A stretch of 64,000 nt of DNA, from contig JADJFA010000001.1 in the NCBI GenBank assembly GCA_016708875.1, positions 434,001 to 498,000 on the forward strand, in the 5' to 3' direction. Position 1 is the first letter of the stretch; each line of letters starts with the position of its first letter. This document shows, piece after piece, positions 1 to 8,517 of this stretch. The notes beneath the pieces were generated by a model. It did not search any database, had not been told where the DNA came from, and saw only the letters and a list, made by a program, of their open reading frames with translations. Source of the DNA: Lewinellaceae bacterium (GTDB taxonomy: Bacteria; Bacteroidota; Bacteroidia; Chitinophagales; Saprospiraceae). The translations under genes and the position numbers were made by a program.

Positions 1-2
1 CC

Positions 3-233
3 ATTTCCAAAATTATCAATGTAGTGGCGGATGTCTCCTCACTCATTTTTTTCCTGATGAACAAATACATCCTTTTCCATCTCGCCCTGCCTATGATGGT
101 CTGCAATGTTGCGGGTGCTTATCTGGGCAGTCGAATGGCTGTGCTGCGCGGGAATGCTTTTATCCGCCAGGTTTTTCTGGTGGTGGTGGCAGGGATTGTG
201 GCGAGGTTTGCCTGGGATGTTTTTTGGAAATAA
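3..233 (+). CDS. TSUP (TauE/SafE-like) membrane transporter, C-terminal part
   Basis: The frame is open to the left edge, so only the last 76 residues are present. Reading in from base 3 gives ISKIINVV before the first in-frame GTG, so the real start lies outside the window. Two hydrophobic helices are visible, with a conserved GAYLGSRMAVLRGN stretch and the ending VVVAGIVARFAWD. This matches the last repeat of TSUP-family permeases (inner-membrane exporters of sulfite, sulfonates or other organic anions). The substrate cannot be told from this fragment. A 32-bp perfect hairpin follows the stop codon. Confidence 0.75.
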   Translation: MSKIINVVADVSSLIFFLMNKYILFHLALPMMVCNVAGAYLGSRMAVLRGNAFIRQVFLVVVAGIVARFAWDVFWK

Positions 234-245
234 TTGCACGATTTG

Positions 246-324
246 TTTCACACGACGCCACAACGACACAACGTTTTAATTTTTTGATTATCAAAACGTT
301 GTGTCGTTGTGGCGTCGTGTGAAA
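246..324. repeat. Perfect 32-bp inverted repeat, probable bidirectional terminator
   Basis: Arms at 246-277 and 293-324 are exact reverse complements with a 15-base AT-rich loop. It lies between the stop of the TSUP gene and the stop of the convergent DPP IV gene, the position expected of a shared transcription end. Flanking T/A runs are short, so terminator function is inferred from position and fold. It belongs to the set of long palindromes found at most gene ends here. Confidence 0.8.
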
Positions 325-345
325 TAATTTTGTCCGGGTATTCCC

Positions 346-2613
346 TCAAAGCTTCTTCATCACAAAATCCGTCAACTTTGTAAACAAGTGCTTCGTAGCA
401 TTCTCCCCATATATCCCATGATTCCGGTTGGGGTAGTAGTAGGTCTCAAACTGCTTATTGGCTTTTATCAGCGCATCAATCATCTCTACCGTTTGTTGCC
501 AATGCACGTTATCGTCTGTTACACCGTGACAAATGAGGTAATTGTCGCCGCGCAATCGGTTAGCGAAATTGAGCGGAGAATTGTCTTCATATCCTTTAGC
601 GTTGTCAGCAGTCGTATGCATGTACCGTTCTGTATAGGCTGAATCGTACCATTTCCAGTTGGTAACAGGCGCCACAGCCATGGCCATTCTGAACACGTCC
701 GCGCCTTTCAAGATGCAAGAAGTGCTGAGATAACCCCCAAAACTCCAGCCCCAGATACCAATGCGGTTTGGGTCGGCCCAAGGCTGCGATCCTAAGTAAC
801 GGGCAGCGGTGATTTGGTCTTCCGTTTCCAGTTTGCCAAGTTGAAGCTGGGTGCATTTTCTGAAATCACTTCCTCGGGCGCCCGTGCCGCGATTGTCCAC
901 GCTGACCACAACGTAGCCTTTTTGTACCAGCATCTGGTGCCAACTGCCCATGTATCCATCATATTGGTTTTGAACCGTTTGAGAGTTGGGGCCACCGTAG
1001 TTGTCGAACAAAATCGGATATTTTTTGAGGGTGTCCAGCACCGCCGGACGCAACATCCAACCATTCAATACCGTCCCATCGGATAGTGGAAATTGAAAAA
1101 ATTCCTTTTCAACAAAACCGTATTCATTCCGGAGTCTTTTAACCCGTTCATTCTTGTTGATAACCCGCAATGTGTCATCATTCCGATCGCAAATATGTAC
1201 CACGGGTGGAGTGTTCGCATCGGACCAAATGTGGGTAAAATATTCAAACGTAGGACTGAAAGCTGCCTCATGCGTGCCGCTTGTTGGTGTCAGCAAACGA
1301 GCATCGCCGCCGTTCAGGTCGCCCTCCCAAATCTGTCGGTCGAGCGGTGAAGGCGTAGCGGCTTGATAGTAAAACTTGCCTCTCTTTTCGTCCACCCCAT
1401 AGAAGGCCGTGATGTCGAATTTTCCTTTCGTAAGTTCGACTCCCGCCTGCTCTGCCAGTGAATTGGAACTCAAACTATAACGGTAAATATGCTGCCAGCC
1501 ACTGCGCTCGCTCATCCACAAAAACCGACTATTATCTTTCAAAAAAACCAATTTGTTTTCTGATTCGATTTCCACATACGCCGGGTCAGTTTCTTCTAAA
1601 AGCAATCGTGTGGGTATCCAGTTCGTCTGGTCTGCCTGATCATAGATGGTCCGATCTGGCAAAGCGAGGAGCAGGTCGAGGGTGTCTTGACGGCGGTTCA
1701 GGCGAGTCATTACCAATTGATTGTCAGCAGTCCAATGCAGTCGCGGACAATAGTCGTCAGGTTCGAGGCCCATCAATTTGCCCAACATGCTTTGTGTTTT
1801 CAAATCGTATAAATGAACGCTCACCACCGAATTGGCCTCTCCAACTTTAGGATATTTAAACGAGCTGAGACGCGGGTATGCTTCACCTTCATACCAGCTG
1901 AGCGGCATTTCCGGCACCGCTGTTTCGTCAAAACGAATAAAAGCCAGCATCGTACCATCAGGACTCCAGCGTGTAGCCACCATGCCGTGGCCATCCACCG
2001 GACTAAATTCTTCCTCATAAACCCAATCGGGAATGCCATTGATAATTTTGTTGGCAGCCCCGTCTCGGGTGATTTGGGTTATCTTCTTGCTACCTAAATC
2101 CTTGATGTACAGGTTGTTTTCAAAAACGAATGCCAATTTGGATCCATCGGGCGAAAAGGCCACAAATTGCTGTTTCCCCTTTTCAAAAACTGGTTCTGTC
2201 GAAGTGGTTTTAAAATCGTATACGAAATAGTTGGCAAGTACGGAATGGCGATAAACAGCTTCCGTCTCGGTGCGGAGCAAAAGTTTTGTTTCATCTTCGC
2301 TGAAATCGAACTGATCAAAACCCATGACTTTGTCAGAGAGCTTCAGCGTGATACTGGAATCTTTTTTTTCATCACGCACATCGCGGATTTGCAGGATTCC
2401 GTTGTGGATGGCTTCGACGTAATGGGCGCCATCTTGCCTGTATTGGAAGTCTGCACCGACTTGAGGATAGAATTTGAAAAACGTAAAGCAATCATCAAGT
2501 GTGATGCTTTTGGACGTTTGGCCCGCCTGCGCTTGGGCTTCGGCGGGTAAAAGCGAGATGCATAACAGGACGCCCAGGAAAAGACCTTTCCCAGATGTGG
2601 TATTTTTCGACAT
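346..2613 (-). CDS. S9B dipeptidyl peptidase IV, exported
   Basis: The 755-residue length is usual for bacterial DPP IV. Residues 1-29 form a signal peptide ending AEAQAQ, so the enzyme acts outside the cytoplasm, probably in the periplasm. A DPPIV beta-propeller fills about 100-460, including DWVYEEE, the double-Glu motif that holds the substrate N-terminus. The C-terminal alpha/beta-hydrolase carries GWSFGGY (Ser about 624), VTDDNVH (Asp about 700) and NRNHGI (His about 732), so the triad is complete. It should release X-Pro or X-Ala dipeptides from peptides. The ATG shares its A with the TAA of terC upstream, so the two are probably translationally coupled. Confidence 0.93.
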   Translation of the reverse strand: MSKNTTSGKGLFLGVLLCISLLPAEAQAQAGQTSKSITLDDCFTFFKFYPQVGADFQYRQDGAHYVEAIHNGILQIRDVRDEKKDSSITLKLSDKVMGFDQFDFSEDETKLLLRTETEAVYRHSVLANYFVYDFKTTSTEPVFEKGKQQFVAFSPDGSKLAFVFENNLYIKDLGSKKITQITRDGAANKIINGIPDWVYEEEFSPVDGHGMVATRWSPDGTMLAFIRFDETAVPEMPLSWYEGEAYPRLSSFKYPKVGEANSVVSVHLYDLKTQSMLGKLMGLEPDDYCPRLHWTADNQLVMTRLNRRQDTLDLLLALPDRTIYDQADQTNWIPTRLLLEETDPAYVEIESENKLVFLKDNSRFLWMSERSGWQHIYRYSLSSNSLAEQAGVELTKGKFDITAFYGVDEKRGKFYYQAATPSPLDRQIWEGDLNGGDARLLTPTSGTHEAAFSPTFEYFTHIWSDANTPPVVHICDRNDDTLRVINKNERVKRLRNEYGFVEKEFFQFPLSDGTVLNGWMLRPAVLDTLKKYPILFDNYGGPNSQTVQNQYDGYMGSWHQMLVQKGYVVVSVDNRGTGARGSDFRKCTQLQLGKLETEDQITAARYLGSQPWADPNRIGIWGWSFGGYLSTSCILKGADVFRMAMAVAPVTNWKWYDSAYTERYMHTTADNAKGYEDNSPLNFANRLRGDNYLICHGVTDDNVHWQQTVEMIDALIKANKQFETYYYPNRNHGIYGENATKHLFTKLTDFVMKKL

Positions 2614-3338
2614 TATTCTGTAGTTTTGGATGTTTCTGGGCGACTCTTGAGGCGGATATTGACAAATTCCACCCCCACAGAAAAGGCCATAGAAAAATAA
2701 ATGTAGCCTTTTGGAATATGGAATCCCAGCCCTTCACCGATAAGCGCCACCCCGATCATGATCAGAAAAGCCAGTGCCAGCACTTTTACTGTGGGGTGCT
2801 TGTTGACAAAATTGCTGATAGGCCCTGCGGCAACCATCATCACGGCTACTGATGTAACGACGGCGGCAACCATAACCCCTATTTCATTCACCATACCTAC
2901 GGCAGTAATGACAGAGTCGAGCGAAAACACAATATCCACCAATATTATCTGTAGGATAATGGCAGAAAACTTCGCCTTTTTGACTTTTTTGGTGGGTTGA
3001 TCGGCTTCTTCCACCTTAGCGTGTATTTCATTCACGCTTTTGTACATCAAAAAAAGACCTCCAACCAACAAAATAAGGTCTCGACCACTAATTTCATTGC
3101 TCCCGACAACCAAAATGGGCGCTGTCAGTTTCATCATCCAAGCCAAAGACAACAACAGTGCAATACGCGTAAACATAGCCAGTGCGAGGCCAATCCTACG
3201 GCCTCTTGCTTGTTGATGTACTGGCAGTCGGCTGGTGAGAATAGAAATGAAAATGATGTTGTCAATTCCAAGCACGATTTCAAGCGCACAAAGCGTAAAA
3301 AATGCAATCCAGATATCAGGATCGGTGATCCATTCCAT
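2613..3338 (-). CDS. TerC family integral membrane protein
   Basis: A 241-residue polytopic protein with about seven hydrophobic segments. The N-terminus carries the family hallmark EIVLGIDNIIFIS, and an internal repeat of that motif, DIVFSLDSVITAVG, lies near residue 130. The acidic residues in these membrane segments are the candidate metal-binding positions. TerC proteins are linked to tellurite resistance, Mn2+ export and metalation of exported enzymes. No ter genes are nearby, so a metal-homeostasis role is the safer reading. The stop codon overlaps the DPP IV start by one base (TAATG), indicating an operon. Confidence 0.9.
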   Translation of the reverse strand: MEWITDPDIWIAFFTLCALEIVLGIDNIIFISILTSRLPVHQQARGRRIGLALAMFTRIALLLSLAWMMKLTAPILVVGSNEISGRDLILLVGGLFLMYKSVNEIHAKVEEADQPTKKVKKAKFSAIILQIILVDIVFSLDSVITAVGMVNEIGVMVAAVVTSVAVMMVAAGPISNFVNKHPTVKVLALAFLIMIGVALIGEGLGFHIPKGYIYFSMAFSVGVEFVNIRLKSRPETSKTTE

Positions 3339-3411
3339 GTTTTAATAAGTTTTATTTGAGACTAAAAGTCCGATGCGTTCTTATTGTTTAATTCCAAACG
3401 TAAAGATTAAT

Positions 3412-4467
3412 ATGAAATCCATTTTGTTGCTCTCCTCGCTCGCTTTTTCAGCATTGGCTGTGGCATTTTTTATTCCAAAAAGTCAATTCCGCACACCAAT
3501 CCACCAATCACCAATAAACCAATCACCAATCCACCAGTCACCAATAAACCAATCACCAATAAACCAGTCACCAAACCAACCCATTGAACTCGGCCAGGTC
3601 CATTGGCTCCGTGATCTCGATACAGGGCGTGCAGAATCTCAAAAATCTGGCAAACCGATACTCCTGCTTTTCCAGGAGGTGCCGGGCTGCTCCAATTGCA
3701 CCCGATACGGCAACACAACCCTCTCACACCCGCTCATTGTAGAGGCCATCGAGACCTATTTTGTACCCGTCTGCATTTTTAACAACAAAGGCGGAAAAGA
3801 TGCCGAAGCGCTCCGAATTTTTGGCGAGCCTGCCTGGAACAACCCCGTAGTTCGCATCGTCCGCGCTGACAATCAAGACATTGTACTTCGAATGCCCAAT
3901 TTCAATTCCTCGCTCCAACTCGTGAATGGAATGCGACGCGCCCTCGATTTGACTGGCACAACTGCTCCGCGCTATCTCGAACTTTTAGAAGAAGAACTTT
4001 CTGCCCGTGAAGTTGGATTGGAAACCGCCACCTTTTCTATGCATTGCTTTTGGACGGGCGAAGGTACGTTCGGCGCAATTCCCGGAGTGATAGAAACGGA
4101 GCCCGGTTTTCAGGATGGTAAAGAAGTGGTGAAAGTTCAATTTAATCCTGCTGTGACAAGTCGTGCTAATTTGGAAAAACAAACCCAACCCAAAAACATA
4201 AGTTCCTGCAACAAAAACGACGGTTTTCGCTCCGACCGCGAGCCAAAATACTACCTTGCACAAACAGATTACCGCTTTATTCCTATGACTTCTTTACAGG
4301 CCTGCCTGGCAAACAGCCTCGTGGGGAGACGCCAATCGCCCGATGAATTGTTCTCGCCGCGCCAGTTAGAATTGCTTGGGAAAGTAGCAGCGAATCCTAA
4401 AAAAGAGTGGAAGAATATGATTGGGCGCAAAGACTTGGCGATTGCATGGGTAGAGGGAAATATGTAG
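3412..4467 (+). CDS. Exported thioredoxin-fold (VPGC) protein fused to an MsrA-like domain
   Basis: The start at 3412 is chosen because it begins a good signal peptide (MKSILLLSSLAFSALAVAFF); an upstream in-frame ATG at 3373 adds an uncharacteristic leader. Residues about 25-57 are a PINQS/PIHQS tandem repeat. A thioredoxin-like domain follows with VPGCSNCTRYG (Cys 93 and Cys 96), resembling the VPGU family of thioredoxin-like selenoproteins but with Cys. From about 205 there is an MsrA-like domain: HCFWTGEG matches the GCFW active site (Cys 212), then GVIETEPGF and PKYYLAQTDYRFIPMT. A joined redox relay for methionine sulfoxide repair in the envelope is plausible but inferred. Confidence 0.75.
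   Translation: MKSILLLSSLAFSALAVAFFIPKSQFRTPIHQSPINQSPIHQSPINQSPINQSPNQPIELGQVHWLRDLDTGRAESQKSGKPILLLFQEVPGCSNCTRYGNTTLSHPLIVEAIETYFVPVCIFNNKGGKDAEALRIFGEPAWNNPVVRIVRADNQDIVLRMPNFNSSLQLVNGMRRALDLTGTTAPRYLELLEEELSAREVGLETATFSMHCFWTGEGTFGAIPGVIETEPGFQDGKEVVKVQFNPAVTSRANLEKQTQPKNISSCNKNDGFRSDREPKYYLAQTDYRFIPMTSLQACLANSLVGRRQSPDELFSPRQLELLGKVAANPKKEWKNMIGRKDLAIAWVEGNM
3494..3580 (+). repeat. In-frame 15-bp tandem repeat
   Basis: Degenerate copies of ccaatcaccaataaa run through the linker after the signal peptide of the VPGC/MsrA-like protein. The 15-base unit keeps the reading frame and encodes PINQS or PIHQS. Copy number is likely to vary between strains. The DNA words resemble simple intergenic repeat text more than an evolved linker. 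Confidence 0.8.
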
Positions 4468-4481
4468 CCTGAAAAACTTGA

Positions 4482-5237
4482 TTACCAAAATTTCTCAATG
4501 ACACCGGGTGGCACAAATTCCGAAACCATTATTGGTGCAAGGGAACCTCTACTGCCTCTCTCTGAAGAAAGCATGATTTTTTCGTATTGTTTATAACCGC
4601 CCCAAGCATTGACGAGGGCCGGTTTTTCGTCGCCGAATTTTTCAAAATAAGCCCATTGTGTTACGAGTCGGGTCTTTTTGTCTACCCAAACATGGTATTT
4701 GTTGTCAGGCGTAACCCCTACTCCGGAGAAGGTCATTTGGATAAGATCTGCGGCTTCACCCGCCTCCGTATTGAACTCGCCCAAGTATTTCAAGGTCACT
4801 CCGGAATCCTTCATCTTGAATGGCATCACAAGCCAGTAAGAATCATTGATCCAAACTTTTTTACCCATGTCTAAGTACTTTGAGAGTGAGTCAGGATGGG
4901 TTTGTTCTACACCGCCAATGCTGACTCTTCCGGTCCCATTGTTCAGATTGACAATCACGCTCAGTGGACGGGTATTCCAAACAATTTGACAAATTCCAGT
5001 TTTTTTGTCCCACAACAACTTCCGCCTGTCAAAGAAATTCCAGGAGAGGAATCCAGTGTCGTCCCAGGCTTTTCTGCCACCCATGGCCTGCATTACCTCG
5101 TCGGCGATGGCGATGGCTTTGGCATCAGAGTTGGCGACATTGAAACCTGGGGCAGGCAGATTTTCAGGCTGCCTGGTTTTTGGTGCACAGGTGGTAAATA
5201 AATAAAGTATTGGGAGGAAAACGAACAACTTTTTCAT
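4482..5237 (-). CDS. Lipoprotein, LolA-like fold suspected
   Basis: The start at 5237 gives MKKLFVFLPILYLFTTCAPK, a lipoprotein signal with its lipobox Cys; the longer frame from 5306 puts 23 unlikely residues in front. The mature protein (about 235 residues) begins DAKAIAIADEVMQAMGGRKAW and has many alternating beta segments (VWINDSYWLVMPF, KYHVWVDKKTRLVTQWAYF). This layout resembles the LolA/LppX-type half-barrel used for lipid or lipoprotein carriers, and is similar in style to the exported protein at 27696. The exact family and ligand are unknown. It is divergent from the ABC exporter across only 63 bases. Confidence 0.6.
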   Translation of the reverse strand: MKKLFVFLPILYLFTTCAPKTRQPENLPAPGFNVANSDAKAIAIADEVMQAMGGRKAWDDTGFLSWNFFDRRKLLWDKKTGICQIVWNTRPLSVIVNLNNGTGRVSIGGVEQTHPDSLSKYLDMGKKVWINDSYWLVMPFKMKDSGVTLKYLGEFNTEAGEAADLIQMTFSGVGVTPDNKYHVWVDKKTRLVTQWAYFEKFGDEKPALVNAWGGYKQYEKIMLSSERGSRGSLAPIMVSEFVPPGVIEKFW

Positions 5238-5300
5238 GCGAGACGGGTTTGGTAACGACTTTCGCGACAAGATACTTCTCGTTAGAGAATCAAAGTAAAG

Positions 5301-7183
5301 ATGCAATCAAAAGACAAAAACTATCGGCGCGGAATCCGCGAAGCCAACTCATCTGGAAAAATGAAAGAGCCAAAGAAAAAATCGGCCTTTTTTGATCAAT
5401 TCGCCTCCCTGCGCAACGTCCCGCGTTTCTTCCGAATGATATGGGCAGTCAGCCCGAAACTGACGATTTGGAACATGCTGCTGCGCCTGGTTCAAGCCGC
5501 TGTGCCACTTGCAATGCTGTATGTTGGCAAGGAAATTATTGACGAGGTAATTGCTCAGATCGCCAATCCGGTTGCGCTTACATTTTCCAATCCGCTCTGG
5601 TTTTGGGTGGGTGCAGAACTCGCGCTGGCTGTTGTTTCGAGCCTGTTAAACCGCGCTATCACCTTGACAGACAGTCTTTTGGGCGACTTGGTTAACAACG
5701 ACTCCTCCGTCAGAATCATACGCCACGCTGCCACGCTGGACCTATACCAGTTTGAAGACGCAACTTTCTACGATAAACTTGAACGCGCGCGCACCCAAAC
5801 CTCCGGGCGCACTGCGCTGATGAGTATGGTACTTTCGCAAGCGCAAGACCTCATCACTGTTGCATTTCTCGCTGCTGGCCTTATTGCCTTCAATCCTTGG
5901 CTGCTGCTTATCCTCGTCATCGCGGTAATTCCCTCCTTTATTGGAGAGGCCAAATTTAACCAGGAATCGTATTCGCTCTCGCGTTCATGGACACCTGAAC
6001 GCCGCGAAATTGACTACCTCCGCTACATTGGTGCGAGCAACGAAACCGCCAAAGAGATCAAAATTTTTGGCCTGGAAGATTTCATAGCCACCCGTTTCAA
6101 AACCATTTCGGATCGTTATTTTCTGGTCAATCAGAAACTGGCACTTCGCCGGGCAGCTTGGGGAGCCTTTTTTTCTACACTTGGCACGGTCTCGTATTAC
6201 GCCGCGTATGTTTTTGTGATCGGCCAAACGGTTGCGGGACAAATCACTGTCGGTACACTCACGTTTTTGGCGGGAGCGTTCAGTCGTTTGCAAGGCTTGT
6301 TGCAGGGAATTGTGAGTCGTTTTTCGCGTATTGCAGAGACCTCACTATATCTTCAAGACCTTTTTGATTTTTTGGAACTAAGACCATTAGCAGGCACACA
6401 CACGGGTGGGCACAAAATCCCTCGCCCAATGAAGCAAGGCTTTGTATTTGAAAACGTGGGCTTTCGATACCCGGAAACCGATGTGTGGGCGTTGCGGCAT
6501 CTCAGTTTACACTTCATCCGGGCGAAAAACTAGCGCTCGTTGGCGAAAATGGTGCAGGGAAAACAACCCTCGTCAAACTCCTGGCCCACCTTTACGAACC
6601 CTCTGAAGGTCGAATCCTGCTTGATGGCGTGGACTTATGCGAGTACGACCCGGAAGACCTGCGCCGCGAGATTGGAATTATTTTTCAGGACTACGTTCGG
6701 TTCATGTTCACCGCTGGCGAGAACATTTCCATCGGCAACATTTCTGAAAATGAAAACCAGCACCGTATCGAAGAGTCTGCGCATAAAAGTCTGGCCGATA
6801 CCGTCATTGAACCTTTACCCAAAAAATACGAACAGATGCTCGGAAAACGCTTTGCCGGGGGCGTTGACCTCAGCGGCGGGCAATGGCAAAAAGTCGCCCT
6901 GGCACGTGCCTACATGCGTGAGGCTCAATTGATTATCCTCGATGAACCGACCGCCTCTCTGGATGCCCGCGCTGAACACGAAGTGTTTCTCCGCTTCGCA
7001 GAATTGATGAAAGGCAAAGCGGCCGTGCTGATTTCCCACCGCTTTTCTACGGTGCGCATGGCTGATCGAATCTTGTTCCTCGAACACGGGGAATTGCTCG
7101 AGCTGGGCACCCACGAGGAGTTGGTGGCCAAAGGTGGGAAATATGCCGAGTTGTTCCGCTTGCAGGCGAAGGGATATGTTTGA
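5301..7183 (+). pseudogene. ABC exporter (TMD-NBD fusion) interrupted by a frameshift
   Basis: Frame one (5301-6533) carries the six-helix exporter domain and the start of the nucleotide-binding domain (FVFENVGFRYPETDVWALRHLSL), then runs into a TAG. Frame two continues TLHPGEKLALVGENGAGKTT (Walker A), LSGGQWQKVALARAY (signature), LIILDEPTASLD (Walker B) and ISHRF (H-loop), ending at 7183. A single missing base near 6508 (agttt_acac) separates the halves. Everything else is intact, so the loss is either recent or a sequence error. The likely native start is 5301 or 5361 (MKEPKKKSAFF). It belongs with heterologous lipid/peptide exporters; the substrate is unknown. Confidence 0.85.
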
Positions 7184-7271
7184 TTGATTCGATTTCATGA
7201 TTGAACGATTGATTCGATTAGGGTTCAATGCCAATCGGATCAATCGTAAAATCGAGGAATCGAATCAATCA
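7181..7271. repeat. Inverted repeat of TGATTGATTCGATT words
   Basis: A 14-base arm at 7181-7194 is matched exactly by its reverse complement at 7258-7271, with further scattered GATTGATTCGATT words between. It starts on the stop codon of the ABC exporter and ends before DUF1015. It is probably a termination or mRNA-end structure; no long T-run is present. Confidence 0.65.
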
Positions 7272-7326
7272 AAAAATCGAACCAATTCAAAAATCCTTAC
7301 TTTTCGCCCGCCTTTACCACCCATCC

Positions 7327-8442
7327 ATGAAGATAAAACCACTACGAGCCTGTTACGCCGATTTCACCAAGGTAGAATCGTCCGACGTTTTTTGCGACGA
7401 GGCAAAAAACCTGTACCAGCAGTATGTAGCAGACGGACTTTATAAAAAAGTCCCACAAGCCGCCTTTTTCATATATCAAATCAAGTCAATCACAGGCGAG
7501 CACACGGGATTGGTGGCGCTCAACGAGGTGGAGGATTTTTTTGAGGGGAAAGTCAAAAAGCACGAAGCCACGCTTGGCGCACGCGAAAAACAGCAAATGG
7601 AATTGTTTTTGCGCTGGGAGGCCATCTTAAAACCTGTGTTGCTAACCTACCCTTCCGTTCCGAGCATAAGTGCGTGGTTGAACGCGTTTGTGCATAAAAA
7701 CAAGCCGCTATTCGACACAAGGTTCAAGAATGGAAAAGTCCTTCACCGTATCTGGGCCGTGACGGACGAGCAAGACATTGCCGATTTGCAGGACCTATTC
7801 ACCAAAAACGTAAAGTCCACCTACATCGCCGACGGCCACCACCGCACTACTACCATGGCGATGCTGCATGAGCAACGCGATCAGTTTCCTGATTTTGATT
7901 TCGACCACTTGTTTTGCGCCTTTTTCGCCACCGATCAGTTGGACATTCTCGACTACAACCGGGCTGCGGAAATCCCAAAAGGAATGAGCGGACCGCAGTT
8001 TATGGCGCTTATTTCCAAGGTGTTCGATATTGAATTATTGGAAACGCCGCGCCGCCCCCTGGACAAACACGAACTCGTGATGTGTCTTCGGCAAGAATGG
8101 TACTCACTGCATTGGCGCCCCGAATTGCTAAAAGGTTTGGATGAACAAAATGCCTTGCTTGATGCCTCGCTTTTAAACGAACGGGTACTGGGGAATATCC
8201 TTGGTATCCGCGATGTTCGCAGCGATACCCGGATCACTTACATAGATGGCAGCAAGGGCCTGAATGGGCTTCAAAAAGCCGCCAATAGCCGCCATAAGGT
8301 GGGTTTTGCGCTCTTCCCGGTCCATTTTGCCGACATGATGTTTTTGGCTGATGCTGGTGAGATTCTGCCGCCTAAAAGCACTTATTTTGAGCCGAGATTG
8401 AAAAGCGGGATGCTGGTGCAGATTCTGAAAAAGGAGGATTAA
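7327..8442 (+). CDS. DUF1015 family protein
   Basis: The start at 7327 (MKIKPLRACYADFTKVES) is preferred because the upstream in-frame codons lie in the repeat region. The 371-residue protein is slightly shorter than many DUF1015 members. The family hallmark ADGHHRTTTMAML is present near residue 170, and homologues share the ending MPPKSTYFEPRLKSGM, here LPPKSTYFEPRLKSGM. The family is cytoplasmic and often encoded beside serine biosynthesis genes (serA, serC) in Bacteroidota, but no such gene is adjacent here. Biochemical function is not established. Confidence 0.85.
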   Translation: MKIKPLRACYADFTKVESSDVFCDEAKNLYQQYVADGLYKKVPQAAFFIYQIKSITGEHTGLVALNEVEDFFEGKVKKHEATLGAREKQQMELFLRWEAILKPVLLTYPSVPSISAWLNAFVHKNKPLFDTRFKNGKVLHRIWAVTDEQDIADLQDLFTKNVKSTYIADGHHRTTTMAMLHEQRDQFPDFDFDHLFCAFFATDQLDILDYNRAAEIPKGMSGPQFMALISKVFDIELLETPRRPLDKHELVMCLRQEWYSLHWRPELLKGLDEQNALLDASLLNERVLGNILGIRDVRSDTRITYIDGSKGLNGLQKAANSRHKVGFALFPVHFADMMFLADAGEILPPKSTYFEPRLKSGMLVQILKKED

Positions 8443-8446
8443 ACAA

Positions 8447-8514
8447 ATGGAACACGGATTGGACACGGATTTATCACAAAAATCCGTGTCCAATCCGTGT
8501 CATCCGTGTTCCAT
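8447..8514. repeat. ATCCGTG-family inverted repeat
   Basis: Inner arms 8458-8472 and 8480-8494 pair perfectly over 15 bases, and outer arms 8447-8459 and 8502-8514 pair over 13. The text is built from the words CACGGAT and ATCCGTG. It lies between two convergent genes (DUF1015 and the amidohydrolase) and probably ends both transcripts. The same words recur near 24.3, 26.4 and 31.8 kb. Confidence 0.85.
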
Positions 8515-8517
8515 CTC

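Noticed and set aside
3494..3580. CRISPR or iteron array
   Set aside because: Units are contiguous, in frame and coding; there are no spacers and no replication gene nearby.
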